Below are positions 25,255 through 32,421 of a DNA stretch of 63,467 nucleotides, piece by piece; position 1 is the first letter of the stretch, and each line of letters starts with the position of its first letter. The DNA comes from Lachnospiraceae bacterium (GTDB lineage Bacteria; Bacillota; Clostridia; Lachnospirales; Lachnospiraceae). A program made the translations under genes and the position numbers. A model generated the notes under the pieces. That model was not told the DNA's origin and did no database searches. It saw only the letters and a list, made by a program, of their open reading frames with translations. The stretch is taken from positions 1 through 63,467 of the forward strand of contig JAFZMO010000050.1 of the NCBI GenBank assembly GCA_017551165.1, given 5' to 3'.

Positions 25255-27555
25255 ATGAATTTAAAGTTTGATTTGCCGGCGATGCAGCGAAACGCATTTA
25301 CGCCGGCGGACGGAGAGGAGATTCGCTACTGCTCGCCCTACGACATCGGGACGGACGGTCAGATCAAGCACGACGGCTATATCGTCGTGACCAATCAACG
25401 ACTGCTCGTGATCTCGGGGTCGGAGGTTGTGACCGAGCTTGCACTCAAGGACATCACGTACCTCAAGTGCGATCCGCTCGTGAACAACGGAATCCTCATC
25501 GTGCGCACGGAGCAGGAGCCGGAGGAACGGATCCTTGCGCGGTTCACGATGAAGCACGTGTCGAGAGTGGCATTTATCGCCAAGGGAGCGCTGCTTTTGC
25601 GCGACGGTGTGCCGAAGCAGGTCATCAGCCGCGAGTACGACAAGACCTGCCCGGTGTGCGGACGCGCCCTGCGCGGCACGAAGGAGTGTCCGAAGTGCAG
25701 CCACAAGCCCTCTGTCCTGTGGAAGTTTTTCAAGCTCTGCGGAGCTTACAAGGGGTGGCTTGCGATCATCGCCCTGCTCATGCTCGGCGTGGCGGTCGTA
25801 CAGCTTATCATCCCGAAGATCCAGCAGGTGTTCATCGATGACTACCTGAAGGTCGGACGCGGCGGAATGAAGGAGATCCTCATCTACGCCGCCATCCTGA
25901 TCGGCATCACGATCATCACCATTTTGCTGCACGTGCTGCGCTACTGGATGTGTATCTCGATGGGAACGAAGATGAGTATGGATCTTCGTCAAATGCTCTA
26001 CAAGAAGGTGCAGATACTGTCGCTGTCGTTCATTCAGGACCGCCGTCCCGGCGAGCTGATGAACCGTATCGTGGACGATACGAGACAGGTGCGCCGGTTC
26101 ATGGAGGAAGCATTTGCCGGAATGTTCTCGTGCATCATCTCGATGATCTCGGTTGTCGTCGTCATGCTCACGATGGACTGGAAGCTCACGCTCATGTCGG
26201 TCGTGTTCGTGCCGATCGCTCTGGGACTGTCGATCTCGTTCCGCAAGAACATTCATCGCCGGTTCCACATGCAGTGGCACCGGTTTGACAAGACGAACAG
26301 CGGTCTGCAGGACATCCTCGCGGGCATGCGCGTCGTCAAATCCTTCGGTACCGAGGAGCAGGAGACCGAGCACTTCCGCAAGCTGACCGACGATTTTGCG
26401 AAGGTTCAGGAGCGAAATGAGGTGTTCTGGGCTTCGCTGTTCCCGATTATCTCGTTCGTCATGGGCATGGGCGTGTACGTCGTGACGTACTTCGGCGGCG
26501 TCGGCGTTTTGGAGGACCGCTTCACGGTCGGCCAGCTGCAGCAGTTCATCAACTACACGTGGATGCTGTACGGACCTCTGGGCTGGATGACCTTCCTGCC
26601 CCGAATGATCACGCAGCTGATGACCAGCCTCGAGCGTATCTACGACGTCATGGACGAGGAGCCGCTCATCAAGGACCACGAGCAGGCGGTCGACCTCGAC
26701 GTCAAGGGCGAGGTGGAGTTCAAGGATGTGACGTTCGGTTACCGCTCGTACGAGCCGGTTCTCGAGAAGATCTCGCTGAAGGTGAAGCCGGGGGAGATGA
26801 TCGGTCTGGTCGGCGCTTCCGGCACCGGCAAGTCGACGCTCATCAACCTGATCATGCGCCTCTACGAGGTGGACGACGGCCAGCTTCTGATCGACGGCGT
26901 GGACATCAACAATCTTCGCATCGAAAAATATCACTCGCAGATCGGCGTGGTGCTGCAGGAGAACTTCCTGTTCGCCGGCACCATTTTCAACAATCTGCGT
27001 TTCGCCAAACCGGACGCGACCGAGGAGGAGATCATCATGGCGGCCAAGATGGCCAATGCGCATGACTTCATCGTGAAGACGCCGGACGGCTACAACACCT
27101 ACGTCGGAGAGCACGGCTACAGCCTTTCGGGCGGCGAGCGCCAGCGTCTTGCGATCGCGCGCGCCATCCTCAACAAGCCGAAGCTTCTCATCCTCGACGA
27201 GGCGACCTCGGCGCTCGATACCGAGAGCGAGTACCTGATCCAGAAGGCTTTGGAGCGCCTGACGGCAGGGTGCACGACATTTGCCATCGCACACCGACTC
27301 TCGACCCTCAAGGATGCGGACCGGCTCGTCGTCATCGACGGCCACCACATCGCGGAGGTCGGCACGCACAACGAGCTGATGGAGAAGAAGGGCATCTACT
27401 ACGGCCTTGTCACCGCACAGCTCCAGATGCAGGCCCTCAAGGGCGAGGATGCGGCGACCGCCATAGAAAATGCGATCATCGCGGACGTGGAGGAAGCTGC
27501 TGCGGCAGACGGAGACAGCGCGATCGCGGCGGAAGTTGCGGGAGCGACGGTATAA
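25255..27555 (+). CDS. Second ABC exporter half-transporter with PH-like region and zinc ribbon
   Basis: A 766-residue exporter subunit with the same plan as the gene at 22259. Residues 20-125 form a PH-like region (IKHDGYIVVTNQRLLVISG, ILIVRTE). A zinc ribbon follows: C132-x2-C135...C145-x2-C148 (CPVCG...CPKC). The membrane domain runs about 160-455 and the NBD has GASGTGKST, LQENFLFAG, LSGGERQRLAIARAI, LLILDEATSALD and AHRLST. Both NBDs of the pair keep all catalytic motifs, unlike many heterodimeric exporters with one dead site. The last 30 residues are Ala/Asp-rich. The start follows AAAGGGGG. Probable partner of the upstream exporter; substrate unknown. Confidence 0.85.
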   Translation: MNLKFDLPAMQRNAFTPADGEEIRYCSPYDIGTDGQIKHDGYIVVTNQRLLVISGSEVVTELALKDITYLKCDPLVNNGILIVRTEQEPEERILARFTMKHVSRVAFIAKGALLLRDGVPKQVISREYDKTCPVCGRALRGTKECPKCSHKPSVLWKFFKLCGAYKGWLAIIALLMLGVAVVQLIIPKIQQVFIDDYLKVGRGGMKEILIYAAILIGITIITILLHVLRYWMCISMGTKMSMDLRQMLYKKVQILSLSFIQDRRPGELMNRIVDDTRQVRRFMEEAFAGMFSCIISMISVVVVMLTMDWKLTLMSVVFVPIALGLSISFRKNIHRRFHMQWHRFDKTNSGLQDILAGMRVVKSFGTEEQETEHFRKLTDDFAKVQERNEVFWASLFPIISFVMGMGVYVVTYFGGVGVLEDRFTVGQLQQFINYTWMLYGPLGWMTFLPRMITQLMTSLERIYDVMDEEPLIKDHEQAVDLDVKGEVEFKDVTFGYRSYEPVLEKISLKVKPGEMIGLVGASGTGKSTLINLIMRLYEVDDGQLLIDGVDINNLRIEKYHSQIGVVLQENFLFAGTIFNNLRFAKPDATEEEIIMAAKMANAHDFIVKTPDGYNTYVGEHGYSLSGGERQRLAIARAILNKPKLLILDEATSALDTESEYLIQKALERLTAGCTTFAIAHRLSTLKDADRLVVIDGHHIAEVGTHNELMEKKGIYYGLVTAQLQMQALKGEDAATAIENAIIADVEEAAAADGDSAIAAEVAGATV

Positions 27556-27634
27556 CTACAAAACTGACGGGCGGTCTGCGGCAAATCCGGAGGCCGCTTC
27601 AATGTGTTCGGGCAGCGGGAAAGGAGGAGGTCGC

Positions 27635-28852
27635 ATGAGCAGAAAACGAACGGAAGCGGAGCGGTACCGGGAGTCGGTCCCCGCGCTTTTGCAATGGTAC
27701 TCGTACAATGCGCGCATCCTTCCCTGGCGCGACGATCCGACGCCGTACCATGTATGGATCTCCGAGATCATGCTTCAGCAGACGCGTGTGGAGGCCGTGC
27801 GCGGGTACTACGATCGGTTCCTCGCGGAGTTTCCGACCGTTCGTGCGGTAGCGGAGGCGTCGGAAGACCGCCTGATTAAGCTGTGGGAGGGCCTGGGGTA
27901 CTATTCCCGGGTACGCAATATCGCCAAGGCTGCGAAGGTGTTGTGCGAGCGCTATGGCGGCAAGCTGCCGGGGGACTATGCATCGCTTCGCGAACTGCCG
28001 GGCATCGGCGACTACACCGCAGGCGCCATCGCATCGATCGCTTTCGGACAGTGTGTACCCGCCGTGGACGGCAACGTGCTGCGCGTGTTCGCGCGGCTGA
28101 CCGCCTACCGCGACGACATCCGCTCGGAGCGGTTTAAAAAGCATGTGCGTGAGATGCTCACGGAGGCGATGGAGGTCGGGATCGGTCGCGGAAGTACGGC
28201 CGCAGGACACTTCAACCGGGCCGCTGGCCACTTCAACCAGGCGGTCATGGACATCGGTGCAACGGTCTGCATTCCCAACGGAAAACCGCATTGCGATGTA
28301 TGTCCGCTGGCACATCTGTGCGGTGCGTATGCGGAGGATATGACGGACAAGATCCCCCGAAAGGCGGAGAAGAAGACAAGGCCGGTTCAAAAGAAAACCG
28401 TTCTTCTGATCACGGACGGCGAGCATATCCTGTTGCACCGAAGACCGGAGCAGGGCCTGCTGGCAGGCATGTGGGAGTTCCCCAACGTTGAAGGCCATTT
28501 GACTGCAGGGGGAGCGAAGAAGGCAGCGGTGGAGATGCTGAATGCAGCAGAGCATCTGTCGGAAAATGCGCCGACCGCTTCTGAGTCCGGTAACGCTTGC
28601 GAGTCCGGCGAGTTCAGACTGCAGGCGCATCGCCTCGATGACAGTCGCCATGCGTTCAGCCATGTGGAGTGGGAGATGAGAGGATACCGGATCTGTATCG
28701 TTTCGGACAGGTTGAAAAAAGATACTGCCTGCTTGGACTCGGTGAAAAGCACGAACGGCACCGATGACGAGTATGCTTGGGTAACCGCGGACGAGATTGA
28801 GAAGGAGTATGGACTTCCAACGGCATTCAGAGAGTTCAAACTACAATTGTAG
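27635..28852 (+). CDS. mutY: A/G-specific adenine glycosylase
   Basis: A 405-residue DNA repair enzyme that removes adenine mispaired with 8-oxoguanine. The helix-hairpin-helix is LPGIGDYTAGAIASIAFG, with catalytic Asp in AVDGNV. The 4Fe-4S ligands are in CIPNGKPHCDVCPLAHLC, with seven residues between the first two cysteines, as in some clostridial relatives. The C-terminal Nudix-like domain has GLLAGMWEFPNVEG. A 7-residue in-tandem duplication (AAGHFNR/AAGHFNQ) lies just before the cluster and is not typical. The start follows AAGGAGGAGG. It is 79 bases after the exporter operon and ends before a good terminator. Confidence 0.92.
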   Translation: MSRKRTEAERYRESVPALLQWYSYNARILPWRDDPTPYHVWISEIMLQQTRVEAVRGYYDRFLAEFPTVRAVAEASEDRLIKLWEGLGYYSRVRNIAKAAKVLCERYGGKLPGDYASLRELPGIGDYTAGAIASIAFGQCVPAVDGNVLRVFARLTAYRDDIRSERFKKHVREMLTEAMEVGIGRGSTAAGHFNRAAGHFNQAVMDIGATVCIPNGKPHCDVCPLAHLCGAYAEDMTDKIPRKAEKKTRPVQKKTVLLITDGEHILLHRRPEQGLLAGMWEFPNVEGHLTAGGAKKAAVEMLNAAEHLSENAPTASESGNACESGEFRLQAHRLDDSRHAFSHVEWEMRGYRICIVSDRLKKDTACLDSVKSTNGTDDEYAWVTADEIEKEYGLPTAFREFKLQL

Positions 28853-28900
28853 AATACAGTAAAAACAGAGAAATTTACCGCTTGCGAAACAAAGCGGCAG

Positions 28901-28943
28901 GAGCACCGATTAGTGATTTCAGACAAAAATCGGTGCTCATTTT
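28901..28943 (+). terminator. mutY terminator
   Basis: GAGCACCGATT pairs with AATCGGTGCTC over a 16-base loop, followed by ATTTTC. Confidence 0.75.
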
Positions 28944-28947
28944 CTAA

Positions 28948-28977
28948 TTGTAAATCAGCTTGAAAATCCGCTATAGT
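28948..28977 (+). promoter_or_regulatory. Promoter of the orphan nuclease-like gene
   Basis: TTGTAA (28948-28953), 18-bp spacer, TATAGT (28972-28977). A GTG at 28976 overlaps this -10 box, so translation must start further down. Confidence 0.6.
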
Positions 28978-29005
28978 GGACGAAAACCAAATGGGGGAGA
29001 AAACT

Positions 29006-29824
29006 ATGGACGGGTTTGAACTGGAACAAAACAGAGATGAACTGCGAGCGGTTCTGGTCGCCAGGTTGCAGCTGTTAGAGAATCTGGTGGAGGATTTCGG
29101 CGACCGGATGCGGGGCTTGCCGCAGGGACAGATCCGGATCAGTCATCACGGGCAACGAACGATGTACTATTACCGGGGACAACGATCCGAGCGGTGGAAA
29201 TACATGTCGGTACAGGAACGGTCGAAGGCAGAAGCTGTCATAAACCGCGACTACATGGAGCAAGTCGTTGCTTGGGCCTCCGGGGAAATCCGAAAGATCC
29301 GGCGGTTTCTTGCAGAAGGGTATCCCTCGAGCGCGAGGGAACCATTTTCCAAATTCTCTTTGTTCCGACAAGACCTCATCAGGCCGCTGTTTCCGTCGGA
29401 CGAGGAGGTTATTCGGGAATTCTATTCGCTCACGTACGATCCATTGGAAACGTTTTCGGAGAACAAGCGCTTCGAAACCGGCCGAGGAGAGTCGGTCCGC
29501 TCCAAGGCCGAGTGGATGATCGCGCAGAAAATGGCGGAATTTGATGTGCCGTACCAGTATGAGGCGCCCCTGAGATTGAAGGGCGTCGGCACTGTGCGGC
29601 CGGATTTCCGCTGCTTCAATGTGCGCAGACGCAAGGTCATATACTGGGAGCATCTGGGTCGGATGGGTGACCCCGAATATGCTTCGGAGGCTCTTCGGAA
29701 AATGCAGGCATACTCCGCGAGCGGGTTCCATATCGCCGACAACCTGATCGTAACTGAGGAGACTGTGGATTGCCCTCTCACTCCCGCCACCGTGGAATAC
29801 TGGATCCGCCGGATGCTGGCGTAG
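29006..29824 (+). CDS. Orphan PD-(D/E)XK nuclease-like protein
   Basis: A 272-residue protein not assigned to a named family. The N-terminal half is helical and charged, with KFSLFRQDLI and SLTYDPLETFSENKRFETGRGESVRSKAEWMIAQKM split across about 115-185. Then comes a likely PD-(D/E)XK core: VRPDF (D near 202), followed by VIYWEHLGRMGD (E near 219) and a helix with K near 235. This EHLG variant replaces the usual E-x-K. The start at 29006 has GGGGGAG six to seven bases upstream. It has its own promoter and no toxin, methylase or transposase neighbour. It may be a repair or defence nuclease, or a relict; confidence in the fold is moderate. Confidence 0.65.
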   Translation: MDGFELEQNRDELRAVLVARLQLLENLVEDFGDRMRGLPQGQIRISHHGQRTMYYYRGQRSERWKYMSVQERSKAEAVINRDYMEQVVAWASGEIRKIRRFLAEGYPSSAREPFSKFSLFRQDLIRPLFPSDEEVIREFYSLTYDPLETFSENKRFETGRGESVRSKAEWMIAQKMAEFDVPYQYEAPLRLKGVGTVRPDFRCFNVRRRKVIYWEHLGRMGDPEYASEALRKMQAYSASGFHIADNLIVTEETVDCPLTPATVEYWIRRMLA

Positions 29825-29888
29825 CGGGAAGCGAGGGCATATGCGGAAGTACGCGCATGCCGGGGGAAAGCGTGTGCATAAGCCGCAG

Positions 29889-29917
29889 TAGAATTTTCCT
29901 GAAAAAGATGTTATAAT
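29889..29917 (+). promoter_or_regulatory. Probable promoter of the patatin gene
   Basis: Consensus TATAAT (29912-29917) with a weak -35 (TAGAAT, 29889-29894) at 17-bp spacing. Confidence 0.45.
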
Positions 29918-29976
29918 CAGAGTGTAATCGTGCTGTGAGCTGCGGCTCACATGCATTGTGTATGGGAGGATGAAGA

Positions 29977-30924
29977 ATGGAACAGAGAGATTTCGGATTG
30001 GTTTTCGGCGGTGGAGGCGGCAAGGGCTCCTACCAGATCGGCGTGTGGAAGGCTCTTCGCTTTCTCAAGATGGACTCCTGGATCAAGTCAATTTCCAGCG
30101 ATTCCATCGGTACTTTGAACGCCGTAATGTTTTTGAACGGAGATTATCAGAAGGCGGAGGATGCGTGGTATAACATCCGTCCGATCCAGTTTTTGGATAT
30201 CACGCCGGAGGGCGTGTGCTCCCGCGACGGGTTGATCAAGATCCTGCGCGAGCTGGTTGACCTGCAGAAGGTATCGGACTCGCCGATCAAGACGTATACG
30301 ACACTTGCGAAGAAATCCCCGGCGACCGAGTCGTTGCAGATCATCGGCACCTGCTTCGGCAACCGGAACGATGACCTCGGGATCGAAGGAGAGTACGTAA
30401 CGCTCAACGGCAAGACGCCGGAGGAGTTGATGCAGCTGCTTCTTGCGGCGACGGCGATGCCGTTTGTGTATGATCCGGTCACGATCAACGGCGTTGAGTA
30501 TCGCGACGGCGGCATCTATGACAATCTTCCGCTCCGTCCGCTGATCGAGGATGATTGTAAGCACCTGATCCTGGTGCTCCTCAACCCGTCCTACGAGTAT
30601 GATCTGATGTGCGCATCCCGTGCGGATACGATCATTCAGATCACGCCGAGTCAGGAGATCGGCATGCTTCTTACCGGCACGCTGGATTTCGACGGTCGGA
30701 ATGCCGCATACCGCCTGAACCTCGGATTCTATGACACGTTGCGTGCGTTTGAGTATTATGAGCGCCGCATGCTCGGGTTCCCGGTTTCCGCGGCGGAGAA
30801 GGAGGCGCGTGCCCGCGAGGACAACGAGAAGGCGCTTTCCGCAGCCAACGCGCAGAACGCCATGGCGAGCGCGAACCGCAACTTCAGCAAGATCGATGAG
30901 ATGATGAAGAAGCTGGGGCTGTGA
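29977..30924 (+). CDS. Patatin-like phospholipase
   Basis: A 315-residue lipid acyl hydrolase of the patatin family, likely cytoplasmic or membrane-associated as no signal peptide is seen. The oxyanion loop is FGGGGGKGSYQIG at residues 10-22. The nucleophile elbow reads SSDSIGTLNA (Ser near 43); it lacks the first glycine of the usual G-x-S-x-G. The catalytic Asp is in RDGGIYDNLP near 175. GGAGGA lies six bases before the ATG. The last part (about 270-315) is a charged helix. A terminator-like repeat follows at 31001. Substrate unknown. Confidence 0.85.
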   Translation: MEQRDFGLVFGGGGGKGSYQIGVWKALRFLKMDSWIKSISSDSIGTLNAVMFLNGDYQKAEDAWYNIRPIQFLDITPEGVCSRDGLIKILRELVDLQKVSDSPIKTYTTLAKKSPATESLQIIGTCFGNRNDDLGIEGEYVTLNGKTPEELMQLLLAATAMPFVYDPVTINGVEYRDGGIYDNLPLRPLIEDDCKHLILVLLNPSYEYDLMCASRADTIIQITPSQEIGMLLTGTLDFDGRNAAYRLNLGFYDTLRAFEYYERRMLGFPVSAAEKEARAREDNEKALSAANAQNAMASANRNFSKIDEMMKKLGL

Positions 30925-31000
30925 GTCTGTGAGTCGGCGGAGAGTCTGTAATTGCGGGTGAATCATTGGAATGAGCAAGAGATGAGTTTGAAATAAGTAT

Positions 31001-31034
31001 GAGAGGCGGCCTAAAGAGCTGCCTCTCTCTTTTT
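31001..31034 (+). terminator. Terminator-like hairpin after the patatin gene
   Basis: GAGAGGC (31001-31007) pairs with GCCTCTC (31021-31027), followed by TCTTTTT. Its loop contains GGCCTAAAGAG, so it belongs to the palindrome array that follows. Confidence 0.6.
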
Positions 31035-31360
31035 GGACCGCACAGTGGTTGGATACGTGCAGCCTAAAGAGCTGTCACTTGCTTTTTAGGCTGCACGGCT
31101 TTTTGAAAAGTACAGCCCTGAGTGCTGTGTCATACTTGATTAGGCCGCTTCGGCAAGAGCCGCGCACGTCCTAAAACAAGAAATCTTGCTTTTTAGGCCG
31201 AATTATTTGGAGAGCGTTCGGCCTAAATCAACAAGACTTGCTTTCCAGGCCGCGTAATATGCAGATACGAACGGCCTAAACCGGAGAAACTTGCTTTTTA
31301 GGCCGCGGGGTATCGGGAACAGGGCGGCCTAAATCAAGTCTTCTTCCTCTGCGGGCCGCT
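31001..31360. repeat. Array B of CGGCCTAAA / TTTAGGCCG palindromes
   Basis: Five or six hairpins related to array A at 11402. One has arms GTGCAGCCTAAA (31057-31068) and TTTAGGCTGCAC (31085-31096), a perfect 12-bp stem. Another pairs CGGCCTAAA (31272-31280) with TTTAGGCCG (31297-31305). Loops share ACTTGCT followed by a T-run. A copy at 31222-31253 keeps CGGCCTAAA but has CCAGGCCG in the other arm. No reading frame was recognised in the array. Confidence 0.85.
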
Positions 31361-31383
31361 ATTTGACCGAGCAAGGGGGGATG

Positions 31384-31463
31384 GTGCCCCCGCATATCCC
31401 ACCGCGCCCCCGCATATCCCACTGCGCCCGCGCATACCCAGGGGCGCCCCCCTGCATACCCCA
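31384..31463. repeat. Four 20-bp C-rich tandem repeats (G-rich on the minus strand)
   Basis: Units start at 31384, 31404, 31424 and 31444 with the pattern GCGCCCCCGCATATCCCACC. The minus strand carries repeated runs of three to six Gs, so G-quadruplex folding is possible. The array ends 55 bases before the promoter of the next gene. Confidence 0.8.
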
Positions 31464-31517
31464 AAGGCCCCTCCCGAAAAGTAAGCAGAGATAGGCATAA
31501 AGTCAGCAACTCGTGAC

Positions 31518-31546
31518 TTGACGAACAACGGCAAATAAGGTAAACT
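31518..31546 (+). promoter_or_regulatory. Promoter of the YesL-like gene
   Basis: TTGACG (31518-31523), 17-bp spacer, TAAACT (31541-31546). Confidence 0.6.
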
Positions 31547-31634
31547 AAAACAGACTATGCGCTGTCGAAAGAGAGGCCGCGGGGGATGCGGTCGGAGGCA
31601 GTGCAAAAACCATGATTACGAGGGTGTCTGTTCT

Positions 31635-32300
31635 ATGGAATTTAATGACGTATTTAACTCAGAAAACCGGTTCTTCTCGATGATGAACAAGGTCTGGGAT
31701 ATGGTTGTTCTGAATCTTTTGTTTCTGGTGACCGTGATCATCGGCATCGGGCCGGCAGCGAGTGCGCTGTACTACGCGGTTGCCAAGAACATCCGCAGAA
31801 GCCGCGGCTATGCGACGAAGTCGTTCTTCCACGCGTTTAAGCTCAATTTCAAGCAGGGTGTGATCATCGGTATCCTGCAGCTCGTGGCGGCGTTCTCCCT
31901 GTATTACTGCTACTGGTTCGCCATGAGCATGAAGGAGGGCAATACGATCACGCAGGTCTACATGGCACTCTGGTTTGTATTCACACTGTTGTTCCTCTTC
32001 ATGTCCGTATATATTTACCCGGTTTTGTCCCGGTTCAGCATGTCGGTCCCGAGTCTTTTGAAAATGTCGTTCGTGCTCTCGCTTCGTCATCTTCCGAGCA
32101 CGCTCGTCATGGTAGCGATGATCGTTCTTGAGTTCCTTGCGGCATATCTGATCCCGCCGTTGCTCACGATCGTCGTGATCTGCGGTGCATCGCTGTATGT
32201 GCTGCTGAAGTCGCTCATGATGGAGCGCATTCTGAAGCGCTACATCAAGAAGCCGGAGGAGGGCGAAGAGGTACCTGCGGACGCATGGTATCTGGAGTAA
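31635..32300 (+). CDS. YesL-like DUF624 membrane protein
   Basis: A 221-residue integral membrane protein. It begins with FNSENRFFSMMNKVWDMVVLN, then five hydrophobic segments and the GPAASALYYAV motif of DUF624/YesL. In Firmicutes this family often sits beside sugar ABC transporter and polysaccharide genes; its own function is not known. The next gene is the glycogen branching enzyme 121 bases on, possibly in the same transcript. The ATG at 31635 has GAGGGTG about ten bases upstream. Upstream in-frame codons lie in the promoter leader and are unlikely to be used. Confidence 0.82.
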   Translation: MEFNDVFNSENRFFSMMNKVWDMVVLNLLFLVTVIIGIGPAASALYYAVAKNIRRSRGYATKSFFHAFKLNFKQGVIIGILQLVAAFSLYYCYWFAMSMKEGNTITQVYMALWFVFTLLFLFMSVYIYPVLSRFSMSVPSLLKMSFVLSLRHLPSTLVMVAMIVLEFLAAYLIPPLLTIVVICGASLYVLLKSLMMERILKRYIKKPEEGEEVPADAWYLE

Positions 32301-32421
32301 GAGCATTCCCCGCCCGCACTTGCATTTCCAAGTGACGGCGGTTGAAACACAGGTCAGGATGGTAGGTCGGAAATACGCAGGGCGCGGAGCGCTCTGACTA
32401 ACGATTACGGAGGCAATCGGT

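Noticed and set aside
31276-31606. Glycine-rich short proteins coded by the tandem repeat on the minus strand
   Set aside because: They arise from the 20-bp repeat, have no ribosome site, and overlap palindromes.
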